Assembly (NCBI RefSeq): GCF_016650815.1 | Contig: NZ_JAEKEZ010000033.1 | Span: forward strand, 62,001 to 126,000 | DNA from: Pseudomonas sp. TH31 | GTDB taxonomy: Bacteria > Pseudomonadota > Gammaproteobacteria > Pseudomonadales > Pseudomonadaceae | Reading direction: 5' to 3' | Length of the DNA stretch: 64,000 nucleotides | Shown here: positions 26,215 through 35,369 of the stretch, piece after piece | Layout: every line of letters starts with the position of its first letter | Position numbering within the stretch: position 1 is the first letter of the stretch | The notes under the pieces: model-generated | What the model was told of the DNA's origin: nothing | Databases searched by the model: none | Seen by the model: the letters and a program-made list of their open reading frames with translations, nothing else | Position numbers and translations under genes: made by a program

Positions 26215-27223
26215 TCGACGTGTGTTGATCTCGGCGATGGCGTTGCTGTCAGGTGCCGCGTTGTTGCTCAGCGGCTGCGGTGACGCCGTCGAGCCAAAAG
26301 CCCAGTCGGACCTGTCCAGCGTCACGCTGATCCTCGGCGATCAAGCCAAGGGTTTACGCACGGTGGTCGAGGCCGCCAACGCGCTGGAGGGCATTCCCTA
26401 CAAGGTTCAGTGGGCGAATTTCCAGGGCGCCGCGCCGTTGTTCGAAGCCTTGCGCGCCGGGGCTGTCGATCTGGGGCCTGCCGGTGATACCCCGGTGCTG
26501 GCGGCGGCAACCGGTGGCACGCCGTTGCGCATCGTCGCGGTACGGCGCAGCCAGTCGCGAGGGATCGCGATCCTGGTTCCGGCGGACTCACCCATTCACC
26601 GCGTCGCCGATTTGAAAGGTCGCAACGTGGTGGTGTCGTCGGCACGCGGCAGCATTTCCCAATACTTGTTGATTCGTGCGTTGGCCAACGCCGGGGTTGA
26701 CGAGAAAGACGTCAACGTCGGTTTTGTCCTGCCCACCGATGCGTTGGCGGCATTCAATGCCGGCAAGATCGACGCCTGGGCCACGTTCGGGATCTATCAG
26801 GCATTTGCCGAGCAGCAGGGCGCGCGGGTGCTGATCAGCGGCGAAGGCATCAACACCGGGCTGACGTTCATTACGGCGTCCGATGAAGTGCTCACCGACC
26901 CGCTCAAACGCAAGGCCCTCCGCGACGTGTTGCAGCGTTTCGCCAAGGCTTTTGAATGGGCACGGCAAAACCCCGACGAGTATGCGCGGGTGTTCGCCAA
27001 AGCCAACGACGTTTCGCTTGAAGTCTCGCAGCGGCTGCGCAGTTGGGGCGATGAGTCGCTGTTGCCGGTCGAGCCGCGGGATGTCCAGGCCTTGCAGCAA
27101 GTCGATGATTTGTTCGTCGAGAAGAAGATCTTTCCCCACCGCGTCGACGTGGAGAAATTCACGGATGCGCAGGTGTTTTCCAACGAGTCGCTGGCCCTGA
27201 GTCGATCTACTTCAACCCGGTAA
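26207..27223 (+). CDS. Lipoprotein ABC substrate-binding protein (SsuA/TauA type)
   Basis: A 338-residue binding protein whose signal ends at LLSGC (Cys24), so it is a membrane-anchored lipoprotein, unlike the other SsuA-type proteins here. Conserved segments are LEGIPYKVQWANFQGAAPL, LRAGAVDLGPAGDTP, GRNVVVSSARGSISQYLLIR and NAGKIDAWATFGIYQ. The start ATG 26207 lies inside the end of the ATPase gene. A longer in-frame reading from 26141 is less likely because it lacks the signal peptide start. A terminator follows at 27252. Confidence 0.85.
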   Translation: MVNRRVLISAMALLSGAALLLSGCGDAVEPKAQSDLSSVTLILGDQAKGLRTVVEAANALEGIPYKVQWANFQGAAPLFEALRAGAVDLGPAGDTPVLAAATGGTPLRIVAVRRSQSRGIAILVPADSPIHRVADLKGRNVVVSSARGSISQYLLIRALANAGVDEKDVNVGFVLPTDALAAFNAGKIDAWATFGIYQAFAEQQGARVLISGEGINTGLTFITASDEVLTDPLKRKALRDVLQRFAKAFEWARQNPDEYARVFAKANDVSLEVSQRLRSWGDESLLPVEPRDVQALQQVDDLFVEKKIFPHRVDVEKFTDAQVFSNESLALSRSTSTR

Positions 27224-27251
27224 ATCCATACCGATTCATCTCACCCGACGC

Positions 27252-27283
27252 AACGCTCCTGTCCCTGCGACAGGGGCGTTTTC
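27252..27283 (+). terminator. Rho-independent terminator
   Basis: AACGCTCCTGTC pairs with GACAGGGGCGTT, with TTTT after it. It ends the transporter operon 24552-27223. Confidence 0.75.
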
Positions 27284-27417
27284 GTGCTTGCGAAACTTCA
27301 AGATCCCCGCTCGAAGCGAACCTAAGCTAATGCAAAAAAGATATTTGTTACCGGTTTTTAAGATCGTTTAGCTTGGAGCCATCGCCACACAAACACCGTT
27401 TCACATGGGAGTGAACC

Positions 27418-28454
27418 ATGCCGCAGCCACTGGATATCAGCGCCTTACCGAGCCTTGATCTGTCATTGCTCGATGGCACCCCGGCACAACGCCAGGGCTT
27501 TCTTGACGACCTGCGCCACGCCGCTCGGGACGTGGGTTTTTCTACCTGAGCGGCCATGGCATCGACCGCGATTTACTGAAACAGGTGCAGGACCACGCCC
27601 GCCAATTCTTTGCCCTGCCGGACAGCGAGAAAGCGGCGGTCGGCATGATCAACTCGCCACACTTTCGCGGCTACAACCGCGCCGCTTCGGAGATCACTCG
27701 CGGCAAGCCGGACTTGCGCGAACAGTTCGACCTGGGCGCCGAGCGCGAGGTGTTGGCGCAGGATGAAAACAGCCCGTACTGGGCGCGTCTGCAAGGCCCC
27801 AATCAATGGCCGGCGACGCTACCGGCGCTCAAGCCGTTGCTGCTGGATTGGCAGCAAGCCATGACCCGCATGTCACTGCGCCTGCTGCGCGCTTTCGCCC
27901 AAGCGCTGTCATTACCTCAAGAGGCTTTCGATCAGTTGTACGGCGACAAGCCCAATGAGCACATCAAGTTGATGCGCTATCCGGGGCAGGCCGCAGACGC
28001 CAGCCACCAAGGTGTCGGCGCGCACAAGGATTCGGGTTTCCTGAGTTTCCTGCTGCAAGACCAGCAGGCCGGTCTGCAAGTCGAAATCGAGGAGGGGCGC
28101 TGGATCGATGCGCGGCCTCGGGACAACACGCTGGTGGTGAACATCGGCGAATTGCTGGAGTTGGCCACCAACGGTTACTTGCGCGCCACAGTGCACCGGG
28201 TGCTGTCGCCGGCCAAGGGCAACGAGCGTTTGTCGATTGCGTTCTTCCTCGGCGCGCAACTCGATGCCGTCGTGCCGCTGTATCCGTTGCCCACGGCGCT
28301 GCTGCGTGAAGCGCGAGGCCCGGCCAGTGACCCGGACAATCCGTTGTTTCGTGATGTGGGCTGGAACTACCTAAAGGGCCGGCTGCGTTCTCATCCCGAT
28401 GTTGCCCAGCGTTTTTACGCCGATGCACTGATCCCCAAAGCACTGACTGCCTAA
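27418..28454 (+). pseudogene. 2-oxoglutarate/Fe(II)-dependent oxygenase (isopenicillin N synthase family), frameshifted by one base
   Basis: ATG 27418 begins MPQPLDISALPSLDLSLLDG and the frame stops at 27547-27549. One extra T in the run 27537-27541 restores DVGFFYLSGHGIDRDLLKQV and an enzyme of about 345 residues. Iron ligands are seen in GAHKDSGF (His-x-Asp) and in VHRVLSPAKG (His), with the 2-oxoglutarate Arg in NERLSIAFF. Such enzymes hydroxylate or desaturate small molecules. Here the gene precedes metQNI by 20 bp, which suggests that the imported sulfur compound is oxidised. The frameshift may be a sequencing error. Confidence 0.8.
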
Positions 28455-28474
28455 CCTCATCAAGGACTAAGAAT

Positions 28475-29299
28475 ATGTTCAAGAAAACAGGATTGACCCT
28501 GGCTGTGCTGGGCGCTTTGGTGACGTCTTTCAGTGCCCTGGCCGTTGAGCCGCTGCGCGTGGCAGCGGACCCGGTGCCCCACGCGCAGATTCTGGCGTAC
28601 GTGCAAAAAATCGACCCGCAACTGAACCTCAAGATCATCGAGATCCCCAACGGCGTGAACTCCAATGAGTTGCTGGTGCATGGCGACGTCGATGCCAATT
28701 ACTTCCAGCACCTGCCGTACCTGAAGTCACAGGAACAGGCCCTTGGGGAAAAACTCGCGGTGGCGGCGACGGTGCATATCGAACCGCTGGGGATCTACTC
28801 CCATCGGCACAAGACCTTCGCCCAGGTACCGGTGAAAGGCACGGTGGCCGTCCCCAACAACGTCACCAATCTGAGTCGCGCGCTGTACCTGTTGCAGGAC
28901 AACGGCTTGATCAAACTCAAGGCCGGCTTCAACGACCCGGCCACCGATCAGGCGACACCGAAGGACATCGCCGAGAACCCGAAACAGCTGAAGATCCTCG
29001 AAATCGAATCACCGCAAATTCCCCGCGCGCTCGATGATGTGGACCTTGCGGTGATCAATGGCAACTACGCATTGGAAGCCGGTCTGGTCCCGGCCAAGGA
29101 TGCACTCGGGCTGGAAAAAGCCGAGCACAACCCCTACGCCAATATCCTGGTGACCACGCCCAAATTGCAGGACGACCCACGGATCAAGCAACTGGCCAAA
29201 GACCTGACATCGCCTGAAGTGGCCAAGTTCATCACCGACAACTTTTCCGGTTCAGTGATTCCGGTGAGCCCGGTGACCGTGGCGGCCACTACGCCATGA
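28475..29299 (+). CDS. metQ: MetQ/NlpA-family substrate-binding protein
   Basis: A 274-residue MetQ-type binding protein. The Sec signal (MFKKTGLTLAVLGALVTSFS) has no lipobox Cys, so the protein is probably soluble in the periplasm. Conserved family parts are PLRVAADPVPHAQIL, DVDANYFQHLPYL and YANILVTTPKLQDDP. Family members bind methionine or related sulfur amino acids. The neighbouring oxygenase suggests that the ligand here may not be plain methionine. It overlaps metN by four bases. Confidence 0.85.
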   Translation: MFKKTGLTLAVLGALVTSFSALAVEPLRVAADPVPHAQILAYVQKIDPQLNLKIIEIPNGVNSNELLVHGDVDANYFQHLPYLKSQEQALGEKLAVAATVHIEPLGIYSHRHKTFAQVPVKGTVAVPNNVTNLSRALYLLQDNGLIKLKAGFNDPATDQATPKDIAENPKQLKILEIESPQIPRALDDVDLAVINGNYALEAGLVPAKDALGLEKAEHNPYANILVTTPKLQDDPRIKQLAKDLTSPEVAKFITDNFSGSVIPVSPVTVAATTP

Positions 29300-30267
29300 T
29301 CGTCGTCGAGCGGTTGAGCAAAACCTACGCGCCAGGGCAGGCACCTGCCCTGGATCAGGTGTCCCTGAGCATTCCCGACGGTGCGATCTACGGGATTCTG
29401 GGGCGCAGCGGTGCGGGTAAATCGACGCTGCTACGGTGCCTCAATCTGCTCGAACGGCCCAGTGCCGGACGCATTCTGCTGGACGGCGAGGACCTGACTG
29501 TGTTGTCCGACATCGAACTGCGCCGACAACGGCAGCGCATCGGCATGATCTTCCAGGGCTTCAACCTGCTGCATTCGCGCAACGTCTTTGACAACATCGC
29601 CGTGCCGCTGGAAATCGCCCGCGTCAGCAAAGTGCAGCGTCATGCGCGGGTCAAAGAACTGCTGGACCTGGTGGGCCTGAGTGATAAGGCCCAGGCGTTT
29701 CCTTCACAACTGTCCGGCGGGCAAAAACAACGGGTGGGTATCGCCCGGGCGTTGGCGGCGCGACCGGCGTATCTGCTGTCGGACGAAGCCACCAGCGCCC
29801 TTGACCCGCAAACCACTGCCTCGATTCTTGAACTGCTGCGCGACATCAATCGCCAGTTGGGACTGACCATTGTGTTGATCACCCATGAGCTGGAGGTGGT
29901 CAAGTCGATTTGTGATCACGCCGCTTCACTGGCTCACGGCCGATTGGTCGAGGCCGGGCCGATTGCACAGCTGTTGGCTAACCCCGATTCCAGCCTTGGC
30001 CGTTCACTGCTGCCGGGTTACAGCACGCCGTTGGGCAACGATGCCCTGGACTTAAGTTTTTTCGACAACCTTTTGGCCACTCCGGTACTCAATGAACTCA
30101 AGCAACAAGGCGTGGAATTGAAGCTGCTGGCCAGTGGCGTCGAGTCCATCGGCGGGCGGCAGGTCGGACGTTTACGCGTGGCATTCCGGCATCCTGGCGA
30201 TGAGCGGAAATTGAATCAGGTCGTAGCTTTTCTCAAACAACGCGGCGTCAGGGTGGAGCGCTCATGA
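29296..30267 (+). CDS. metN: Methionine-type ABC transporter ATP-binding protein MetN with NIL domain
   Basis: A 323-residue ATPase with Walker A GRSGAGKST, signature LSGGQKQRVGIARAL, the Walker B region YLLSDEATSALDPQTTAS and the H-loop ITHELEVVK. From about residue 245 a C-terminal NIL-type regulatory domain follows (ELKLLASGVESIGGRQVGRL), which in MetN binds substrate and inhibits transport. It overlaps the genes on both sides by four bases, so translation should be coupled within metQNI. Confidence 0.88.
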   Translation: MIVVERLSKTYAPGQAPALDQVSLSIPDGAIYGILGRSGAGKSTLLRCLNLLERPSAGRILLDGEDLTVLSDIELRRQRQRIGMIFQGFNLLHSRNVFDNIAVPLEIARVSKVQRHARVKELLDLVGLSDKAQAFPSQLSGGQKQRVGIARALAARPAYLLSDEATSALDPQTTASILELLRDINRQLGLTIVLITHELEVVKSICDHAASLAHGRLVEAGPIAQLLANPDSSLGRSLLPGYSTPLGNDALDLSFFDNLLATPVLNELKQQGVELKLLASGVESIGGRQVGRLRVAFRHPGDERKLNQVVAFLKQRGVRVERS

Positions 30268-30935
30268 ACCGTGTGATCGACTGGAACGAGATCTTCCAAC
30301 TGGTGCTCACGGCCACCGGTGAAACCTTGTACATGGTCGTGTTGGCGGGGTTCTTTACCTTGCTGATCGGCTTGCCCCTGGGGGTGTTGCTGTTCGTCAG
30401 TCGTAGCGATGGTCTGTTCCCAATGTCCCGGCTCAACAAAGGCCTGGGTGGTCTGGTCAACCTTGGCCGCTCGCTGCCGTTTGTGGTGATGCTGATTGCC
30501 TTGATCCCGCTGACCCGGCTGGTGGTCGGTACGACCCTGGGCAGCACCGCAGCGGTGGTGCCAATCACCATCGGCGCCTTTCCGTTCTTCGCCCGTATCG
30601 TCGAAAACGCCCTGGACGAAGTCGACAAGGGCCGCATCGAAGCGATCCTCGCCATGGGCGGTGATGTCTGGCATGTGATTTTCAAAGTCCTGCTGCCTGA
30701 AGCTCTGCCCGCATTGTTGGCAGGCATCACCTTGACCCTGGTGATGCTGATCGGCTTTTCCTCCATGGCCGGAGTCATCGGTGGTGGCGGCCTGGGCGAC
30801 TTGGCGATTCGCTACGGCTACCAGCGCTTCAACAATCAGGTGATGGTCGCCACGGTGCTGGTGCTGGTGATTCTGGTCCAGAGCGTGCAAAGCCTCGGTG
30901 ATCGGCTGGTGCGCTCCTTGGCTCACCGACGTTGA
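30264..30935 (+). CDS. metI: Methionine-type ABC transporter permease MetI
   Basis: A 223-residue permease with five or so membrane segments. The cytoplasmic coupling loop reads IEAILAMGGDVWHVIFKVLL then PEALPALLAG, and the C-terminal membrane segment follows GGGGLGDLAIRYGYQRF, a MetI hallmark. Its start overlaps metN. It is the last gene of the oxygenase-metQNI operon. An AT-rich gap to 31073 follows. Confidence 0.88.
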   Translation: MNRVIDWNEIFQLVLTATGETLYMVVLAGFFTLLIGLPLGVLLFVSRSDGLFPMSRLNKGLGGLVNLGRSLPFVVMLIALIPLTRLVVGTTLGSTAAVVPITIGAFPFFARIVENALDEVDKGRIEAILAMGGDVWHVIFKVLLPEALPALLAGITLTLVMLIGFSSMAGVIGGGGLGDLAIRYGYQRFNNQVMVATVLVLVILVQSVQSLGDRLVRSLAHRR

Positions 30936-31073
30936 GGCGCCTTTCTTATAACCAGAAAATATTTTCTATTCGATATAACTATTGGAATGTTTATAAGGGG
31001 TTGCTTTTAATCCTCGCTTCAACCCTTTGTGTGCGCTGGCTTTTTTAGCCGCCATCCTGTTCCGGAATCCTTT

Positions 31074-32485
31074 ATGAGTGCGCCTGTTGCCGTGGCACCC
31101 GAGCCGCTGATTCGTGTGCGTGAGCTGAGCAAAACCTTTGGCGCCAGCCGCGCGCTGGATCGGGTCAGCCTGGAGATTTACCCCGCCGAAGTGGTGGCGC
31201 TGCTGGGGGCCAACGGTGCGGGAAAATCGACCCTGGTGAAGATCCTCGCCGGCAGTCAATCCGCCGATACCGGTGAACTCTGGGTCGACGGCCAGCCCCG
31301 GCATTTCACCTCGCCACTGTCGGCGCGCCGGGTCGGGATTGTCGCGGTGCACCAGCAGGTCAACGACGGCATCGCACCCGGATTGAGCGTGGCGGAAAAC
31401 CTCTTGCTCGATGAACTTTGTCAGCCCGGCACGGACTTCTGGCTCAACCGCAAGCGGCTGTTCGAACGTGCTGCAAGCATCGCGGCCGGCCTCGGCCTGG
31501 AGCTACCGCTGGAGCAACCGATCGAACGCCTCGGTCAGGCCGAACGGCAACTGGTGGTGTTGGCCCGGCGTTTGCCTTGCAACCGCGCCTGCTGATTCTC
31601 GATGAACCCACGGCGGCCTTGTCGGACGTCGAGGCCCAGCGTCTGTTCGGCTTGATCGATACCTTGCGCAGTCGCGGGGTGGCGATTTTGTACATTTCCC
31701 ATCGGTTGTCCGACCCGCAGCGAGTCGCCGACCGCGCCATTGTCCTGCGCGATGGCCAACTGGCCGGCGAGTTCAGCGCCCGACAGTTGCCCTAAGCTGT
31801 CGAGGCCATGCTCGGTCAGGCGCTGGATACGCATGTCTATGAACCGCGCACTGCGGGGCGGGAAGTCCTGACCCTGCGTTCAGCGAAAATCATGCCGCAT
31901 AAAAAGGCCTTCGATCTGACTCTGCATGAAGGCGAAGTGGTGGTCCTGACCGGGTTACTCGGGGCCGGAAAAACCGAGATCGCCAAGGTGCTGTTCGGCC
32001 TGCGCGAACCGGCGGCCGGCACCCTGCAACTGGACGCCGTTGACTGGCGACCCGGTTCGCCACGCCAGGCGATCCAAAACGGGGTGTTCTTTGCCGCCGA
32101 GGATCGAGCGAGCCAGTCATTGATTGCCGACTTTTCCCTGCGTCGCACCTTGACCTTGCCGTTCCTCGAGCGCTTCAGCCGTGGCGGTTTCATCCGCAAC
32201 CGGGCCGAGGCCGCAGCGGTCGAGGCACAGGTCGTGGCATTGGGGATCAAGACTGCCGGGATCGACGTGCCGATGAGTGCGTTGTCCGGCGGCAACCAGC
32301 AGAAGGTCGTGCTCGGCCGCTGGTTGCTGGGGGAGGGGCGGGTGTTGATTCTCGATGAACCGTTTCAGGGCGTCGACGTACGCGCCCGTCGCGAAATCGG
32401 CCAATTGCTGCGCGGCAGTGCCGGCGGTCGCGCAACGCTGGTGATCTGCGCCGATGTCGACGAAACCCTGGAAATCGCCGACTTC
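31074..32485 (+). pseudogene. Sugar-type (RbsA/MglA-like) ABC ATPase, disrupted and truncated
   Basis: A double-cassette ATPase with three lesions. The first cassette starts MSAPVAVAPEPLI and has Walker A GANGAGKST. One G appears missing at 31567-31568, where restoring it gives LARAFALQPRLLILDEP. An in-frame TAA stands at 31793-31795, after which the same frame continues AVEAMLGQALD. The second cassette has GLLGAGKTE, LSGGNQQKVVLGRWLL and Walker B VLILDEP, but after ETLEIAD at about 32480 the sequence turns into a TonB receptor in another frame. Sugar permeases and a binding protein are absent. The deletion end and the TAA argue for real decay here, in contrast to the single-base frameshifts elsewhere. 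Confidence 0.8.
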
Positions 32486-33275
32486 CGTCAACGACCCGAT
32501 TGCCCGCGCCTTCGGAGCCCAGAAGCTCGACCCGGAAACTTCGAACAACTTCAGCCTCGGCCTGACCGCGCAACTGAGTGAACGCTTTGATGCGTCCCTC
32601 GACGTGTTCCGCATCGACGTCAAGGATCGGGTAACCCTGTCCCAGCGCATTGGCAGCGATGCCCTGGAGCAGTACATCAACGACAACTTCGGTGTGGCCG
32701 GCGTGCATGACGTGAACTTCTTCACCAACGCCGCCGACACCCGCACCGACGGCGCCGAGCTGGTGCTCAACTACCACCAGCCGTTGTACGAAGGGCTGCT
32801 GGGGTTGACCACCGCCTACACCTACAACCACACCAAAGTCACCAGTACCAAAGGCACGCCGTCGCAGCTCACCGCGCTGGGCATTGGCAACGACGCGCTG
32901 GTGGGCGTGGAGGAACGCAACACCCTGACCGACGAGGCGCCCAAGGACCGCTTCATGATTTCGGCAAATTCGGCCAGCCAGCACTGGGGCCTGCTCGGGC
33001 GCCTGACGCGGCAGGGCGAGACCACGCGGGTGTTTGATTTCGGCGATTCGCAACCAGAGCAAACCTACGGCGCGGTCTGGCAACTGGATGCCGAGGTGCA
33101 GTACAAATTCACCCCCAAGTTCGACATAGCCGTAGGCGGCAACAACCTGACCGACAACTACCCGGAGCGCTCCAAGTCGGAAATCAACTACGGCGGCAAC
33201 CTGCCGTATGACGTGCTGTCACCGATAGGCACCAACGGCGCCTATTACTACACTCGCGTCACTTATGGTTTCTAA
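32484..33275 (+). pseudogene. 3' fragment of a TonB-dependent receptor
   Basis: About 263 codons of the barrel part survive: SVNDPIARAFGAQKLDPETS, NNFSLGLTAQLSERFDASLD, AYTYNHTKVTSTKGTPSQLT and the proper end YYYTRVTYGF. The signal peptide, plug and first two thirds are gone. The left edge abuts the truncated ATPase out of frame, so no fused product is expected. The fragment is homologous to the C-terminal part of the receptor at 3554-6013 (ALNYNHTQ, PEQLTALGG). The nearest start codon at 32454 is inside the ATPase relic and is not convincing. Confidence 0.8.
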
Positions 33276-33316
33276 ACGAGGCCGCCAACCTGTACGGGTG
33301 GCGTTTCATTGGTTGT

Positions 33317-33661
33317 CTAGAACGATACCTCGGCCGGTTGCGACAGCCGCAGTACCGACAGATCCCCGGTACGCCATTGGCCGTAGGCGTCCAGCACGCT
33401 GAAGCCGTCAGGAAAGCGCGGCGTGACTTCCTGATCGAGAAACTCGCGCCAGCGCGCGGGGCTGATCACACCTTCCTTGCCTTCCAGTGGTCCCACCGAG
33501 AAATACAGCTCGGTGCGCAGCCATTGCGCCTGCGCCGGACGCGAGGCGTCGCCTTGCAGGGTCGAACTGGCGGGATCTTTTGTATGAACGGAGACGGGAG
33601 GCGGGGTGACACAACCGGCCACCGCCAGGAACCGCGCGGCCAGTGAAAGGCGTTGAGGCAT
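33317..33661 (-). CDS. DUF3574-type lipoprotein, apparently shortened
   Basis: A 114-residue protein with a lipoprotein signal (MPQRLSLAARFLAVAGC, Cys17). The body (WLRTELYFSVGP, ISPARWREFLDQEVTPRFPD, GFSVLDAYGQWR) matches the DUF3574 pattern. Family proteins are usually longer. Here AYGQWRTGDL passes directly to the tail SVLRLSQPAEVSF, so an internal segment may be deleted. That length comparison is from memory. The gene is convergent with the TonB fragment. The function is unknown. Confidence 0.6.
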   Translation of the reverse strand: MPQRLSLAARFLAVAGCVTPPPVSVHTKDPASSTLQGDASRPAQAQWLRTELYFSVGPLEGKEGVISPARWREFLDQEVTPRFPDGFSVLDAYGQWRTGDLSVLRLSQPAEVSF

Positions 33662-34055
33662 GGCATGTCCTTATTTAGTGAGTTGGAGAGCGTTGCCATT
33701 ATAGAGGCGGCGCTTAATAGCTAGAAAAGATTAAAAAGTTGTCCTGGAGCTCACGTGAGGAATAAGCGGGCGGATGAAAAAAGTTGCGGCTGTTTAGAAC
33801 GATTATTTCTTTCGGTTATTTATATAGCTGTCGGTCGAATATCCATAGCCGATAAAACGGCGTCATTGTTTTTAAACTATCTGTCATTACAGTCATCAGG
33901 CTGCTACAGCAGTCGTAACTGTCCTGAATACAACACTAAGCAGGCTCTGGCACCCATTTTTGCTGCTGGATCAACCTCTTGTCGACCCTGCGCCAATCCT
34001 TAGAATCCACTCCATCAGCTTCGTCCTACTCTTCAAACATTCAGGGAACACCACC

Positions 34056-34565
34056 ATGATGAACGCCATGCAGATGCAAATGCCGATGAACGCCAACATG
34101 CCGATGATGCCGATGATGGGCATGCCGATGATGATGGCGACCATGAGCTGCGAAATGATGGACGACGGCATGATGTGCAAAATGATGCCGGCCGCAGGCA
34201 TGGACATGGCCATGTTCAAGAACAGCGCTGAAATGATGCAGATGATGATGAACTGCGGCATGCCGATGATGATGCATTGCGGCAACATGAGCATGATGTG
34301 CATGTCCCAGGCGGCCATGACCATGCCGATGATGAACATGATGATGCCAATGCCGATGATGGGCATGCCGATGCCATCGATGAAGTGCGTGATGGAATGC
34401 ACCATGATGGCGGACGGTATGATGTGCAAAATCATGCCGATGGCCGGCATGAACATGGACATGATGAAAAACTGCTGCACCCTGATGATGAAGATGATGA
34501 ACGATTGCAGCATGCCGATGATGATGAGCTGCAACGGCATGCCGTTGATGTGCTGCACTTGCTGA
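34056..34565 (+). CDS. Extremely methionine- and cysteine-rich protein (169 aa)
   Basis: The translation from ATG 34056 (after AGGGA) has 72 Met and 15 Cys among 169 residues. It is built of two related halves: DDGMMCKMMPAAGMDMAM in the first recurs as ADGMMCKIMPMAGMNMDM in the second, each followed by an MPMMM-Cys block. It ends LMCCTC. No signal peptide or membrane segment is apparent. A strong terminator follows at 34578. Met-rich and Cys-rich proteins can bind Cu(I) or other soft metals, buffer oxidants as Met sulfoxide, or store sulfur. Which of these applies cannot be decided. I do not recognise a named family. Confidence 0.65.
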   Translation: MMNAMQMQMPMNANMPMMPMMGMPMMMATMSCEMMDDGMMCKMMPAAGMDMAMFKNSAEMMQMMMNCGMPMMMHCGNMSMMCMSQAAMTMPMMNMMMPMPMMGMPMPSMKCVMECTMMADGMMCKIMPMAGMNMDMMKNCCTLMMKMMNDCSMPMMMSCNGMPLMCCTC

Positions 34566-34577
34566 TCCATCGCCATT

Positions 34578-34617
34578 AAAAAAGCCCGGCTAATGCAAAT
34601 TATTAGTCGGGCTTTTT
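34578..34617 (+). terminator. Rho-independent terminator of the Met-rich gene
   Basis: AAAAGCCCGGCTAAT and ATTAGTCGGGCTTTTT form a long, nearly perfect hairpin with a T-run, 12 bases after the stop codon. Such a strong terminator supports real expression of the Met-rich gene. Confidence 0.85.
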
Positions 34618-34640
34618 AATGCGCTTTTGCTTGTGCTTTT

Positions 34641-34708
34641 CGTAGGAGCCAGGCTTGCCGGCGAAGGCGTACTTGAGAACGCCTTCGCTGGCAAGCCTGG
34701 CTCCTACA
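34641..34708. repeat. REP-type palindrome (GTAGGAGCCAGGC family)
   Basis: Arms GTAGGAGCCAGGCTTGCCGG and GCAAGCCTGGCTCCTAC around a short loop. The same family occurs at 42411-42478. Confidence 0.8.
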
Positions 34709-34721
34709 GTTTCAGTATTTG

Positions 34722-35369
34722 TCAGTCCAGGCGTTCGGGGTAGGTGACTACCAGATAGGCGACGGCTTCACTGTCGGCCGGGTTGCGGTAGCGGTGAGGC
34801 TGGTCGGCGTAGAACAAGATCGAGTCACCGGTCGAGAGCAGGTAGCGTTCATCATTGACGCTGATCTCCAGCACGCCCTGGGACACCACCAGGTTTTCCT
34901 GAACACCCGGGCCATGACCCTCGGAAACGTCTTCACCCAACGGACTCAAGCGCAGTTCATAAAACTCCGATTGCCGGGCCACGTCGAACGGAAACAGCGC
35001 CCGGCTGACAAAAGCTCCGCTGGCACTGACCAGGCGTTTGCTCTGGCTCGCCGACAACACTGCCACCCCTTCAAAGGCCCGATGCTCAAGAAACGCGGCC
35101 ACCGACACCTTCAAGCCCTTGGCGATTTTGCACAGCACCTTGATCGACGGCACGCTGCGCCCGGATTCGATCTGTGCCAGCATCGCCCGGCTCACACCGC
35201 ACTGGCGGGCGAGGGCATCGAGAGACAAATGCCGCTTGCCGCGCAGGCGTTGCAGGTTCTGCGCGACCCGATCACAGGTCGGGTCTTCTTCCAGTGATTC
35301 CGGGTTATTCAAATCCAGAACAGGCTCGTCGGCGCTCGCCAGAAAGCGCGAGGGTTGCTGCACGTTCAC
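34722..35369 (-). CDS. XRE-family regulator with C-terminal cupin domain
   Basis: A regulator of about 215 residues. The helix-turn-helix spans LRGKRHLSLDALARQCGVSR and AMLAQIESGRSVPSIKVL. A cupin sensor domain follows (HGPGVQENLVVSQGVLEISV, then GDSILFYADQPHRYRN). Proteins of this type often control amino-acid, polyamine or sulfur genes. I chose GTG 35369 because it overlaps the stop of the small gene upstream in GTGA. In-frame ATGs at 35408 and 35435 are alternatives and would overlap that gene more. The target genes are unknown. Confidence 0.8.
   Translation of the reverse strand: MNVQQPSRFLASADEPVLDLNNPESLEEDPTCDRVAQNLQRLRGKRHLSLDALARQCGVSRAMLAQIESGRSVPSIKVLCKIAKGLKVSVAAFLEHRAFEGVAVLSASQSKRLVSASGAFVSRALFPFDVARQSEFYELRLSPLGEDVSEGHGPGVQENLVVSQGVLEISVNDERYLLSTGDSILFYADQPHRYRNPADSEAVAYLVVTYPERLD

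Noticed and set aside
30216..30926. His/Gln/Asp-rich minus-strand frame opposite metI
   Set aside because: Codon-bias shadow of a hydrophobic gene. metI on the plus strand has clear motifs.
32454..33275. TonB receptor read as a complete small gene starting at 32454
   Set aside because: The first residues are encoded by the ATPase relic in another frame. The signal peptide and plug are missing, so it is a fragment.
33948..33963. Sigma54-type promoter (TGGCAC and TTGC) before the Met-rich gene
   Set aside because: The spacer between the boxes is six bases instead of five, which moves GG and GC out of the required spacing. Errors in this sequence tend to lose bases, not gain them.
33971..34576. 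Ile/Met-rich minus-strand frame opposite the Met-rich gene
   Set aside because: CAT codons on the reverse of ATG repeats create a long open frame without a ribosome site. The plus-strand gene has a ribosome site and terminator.
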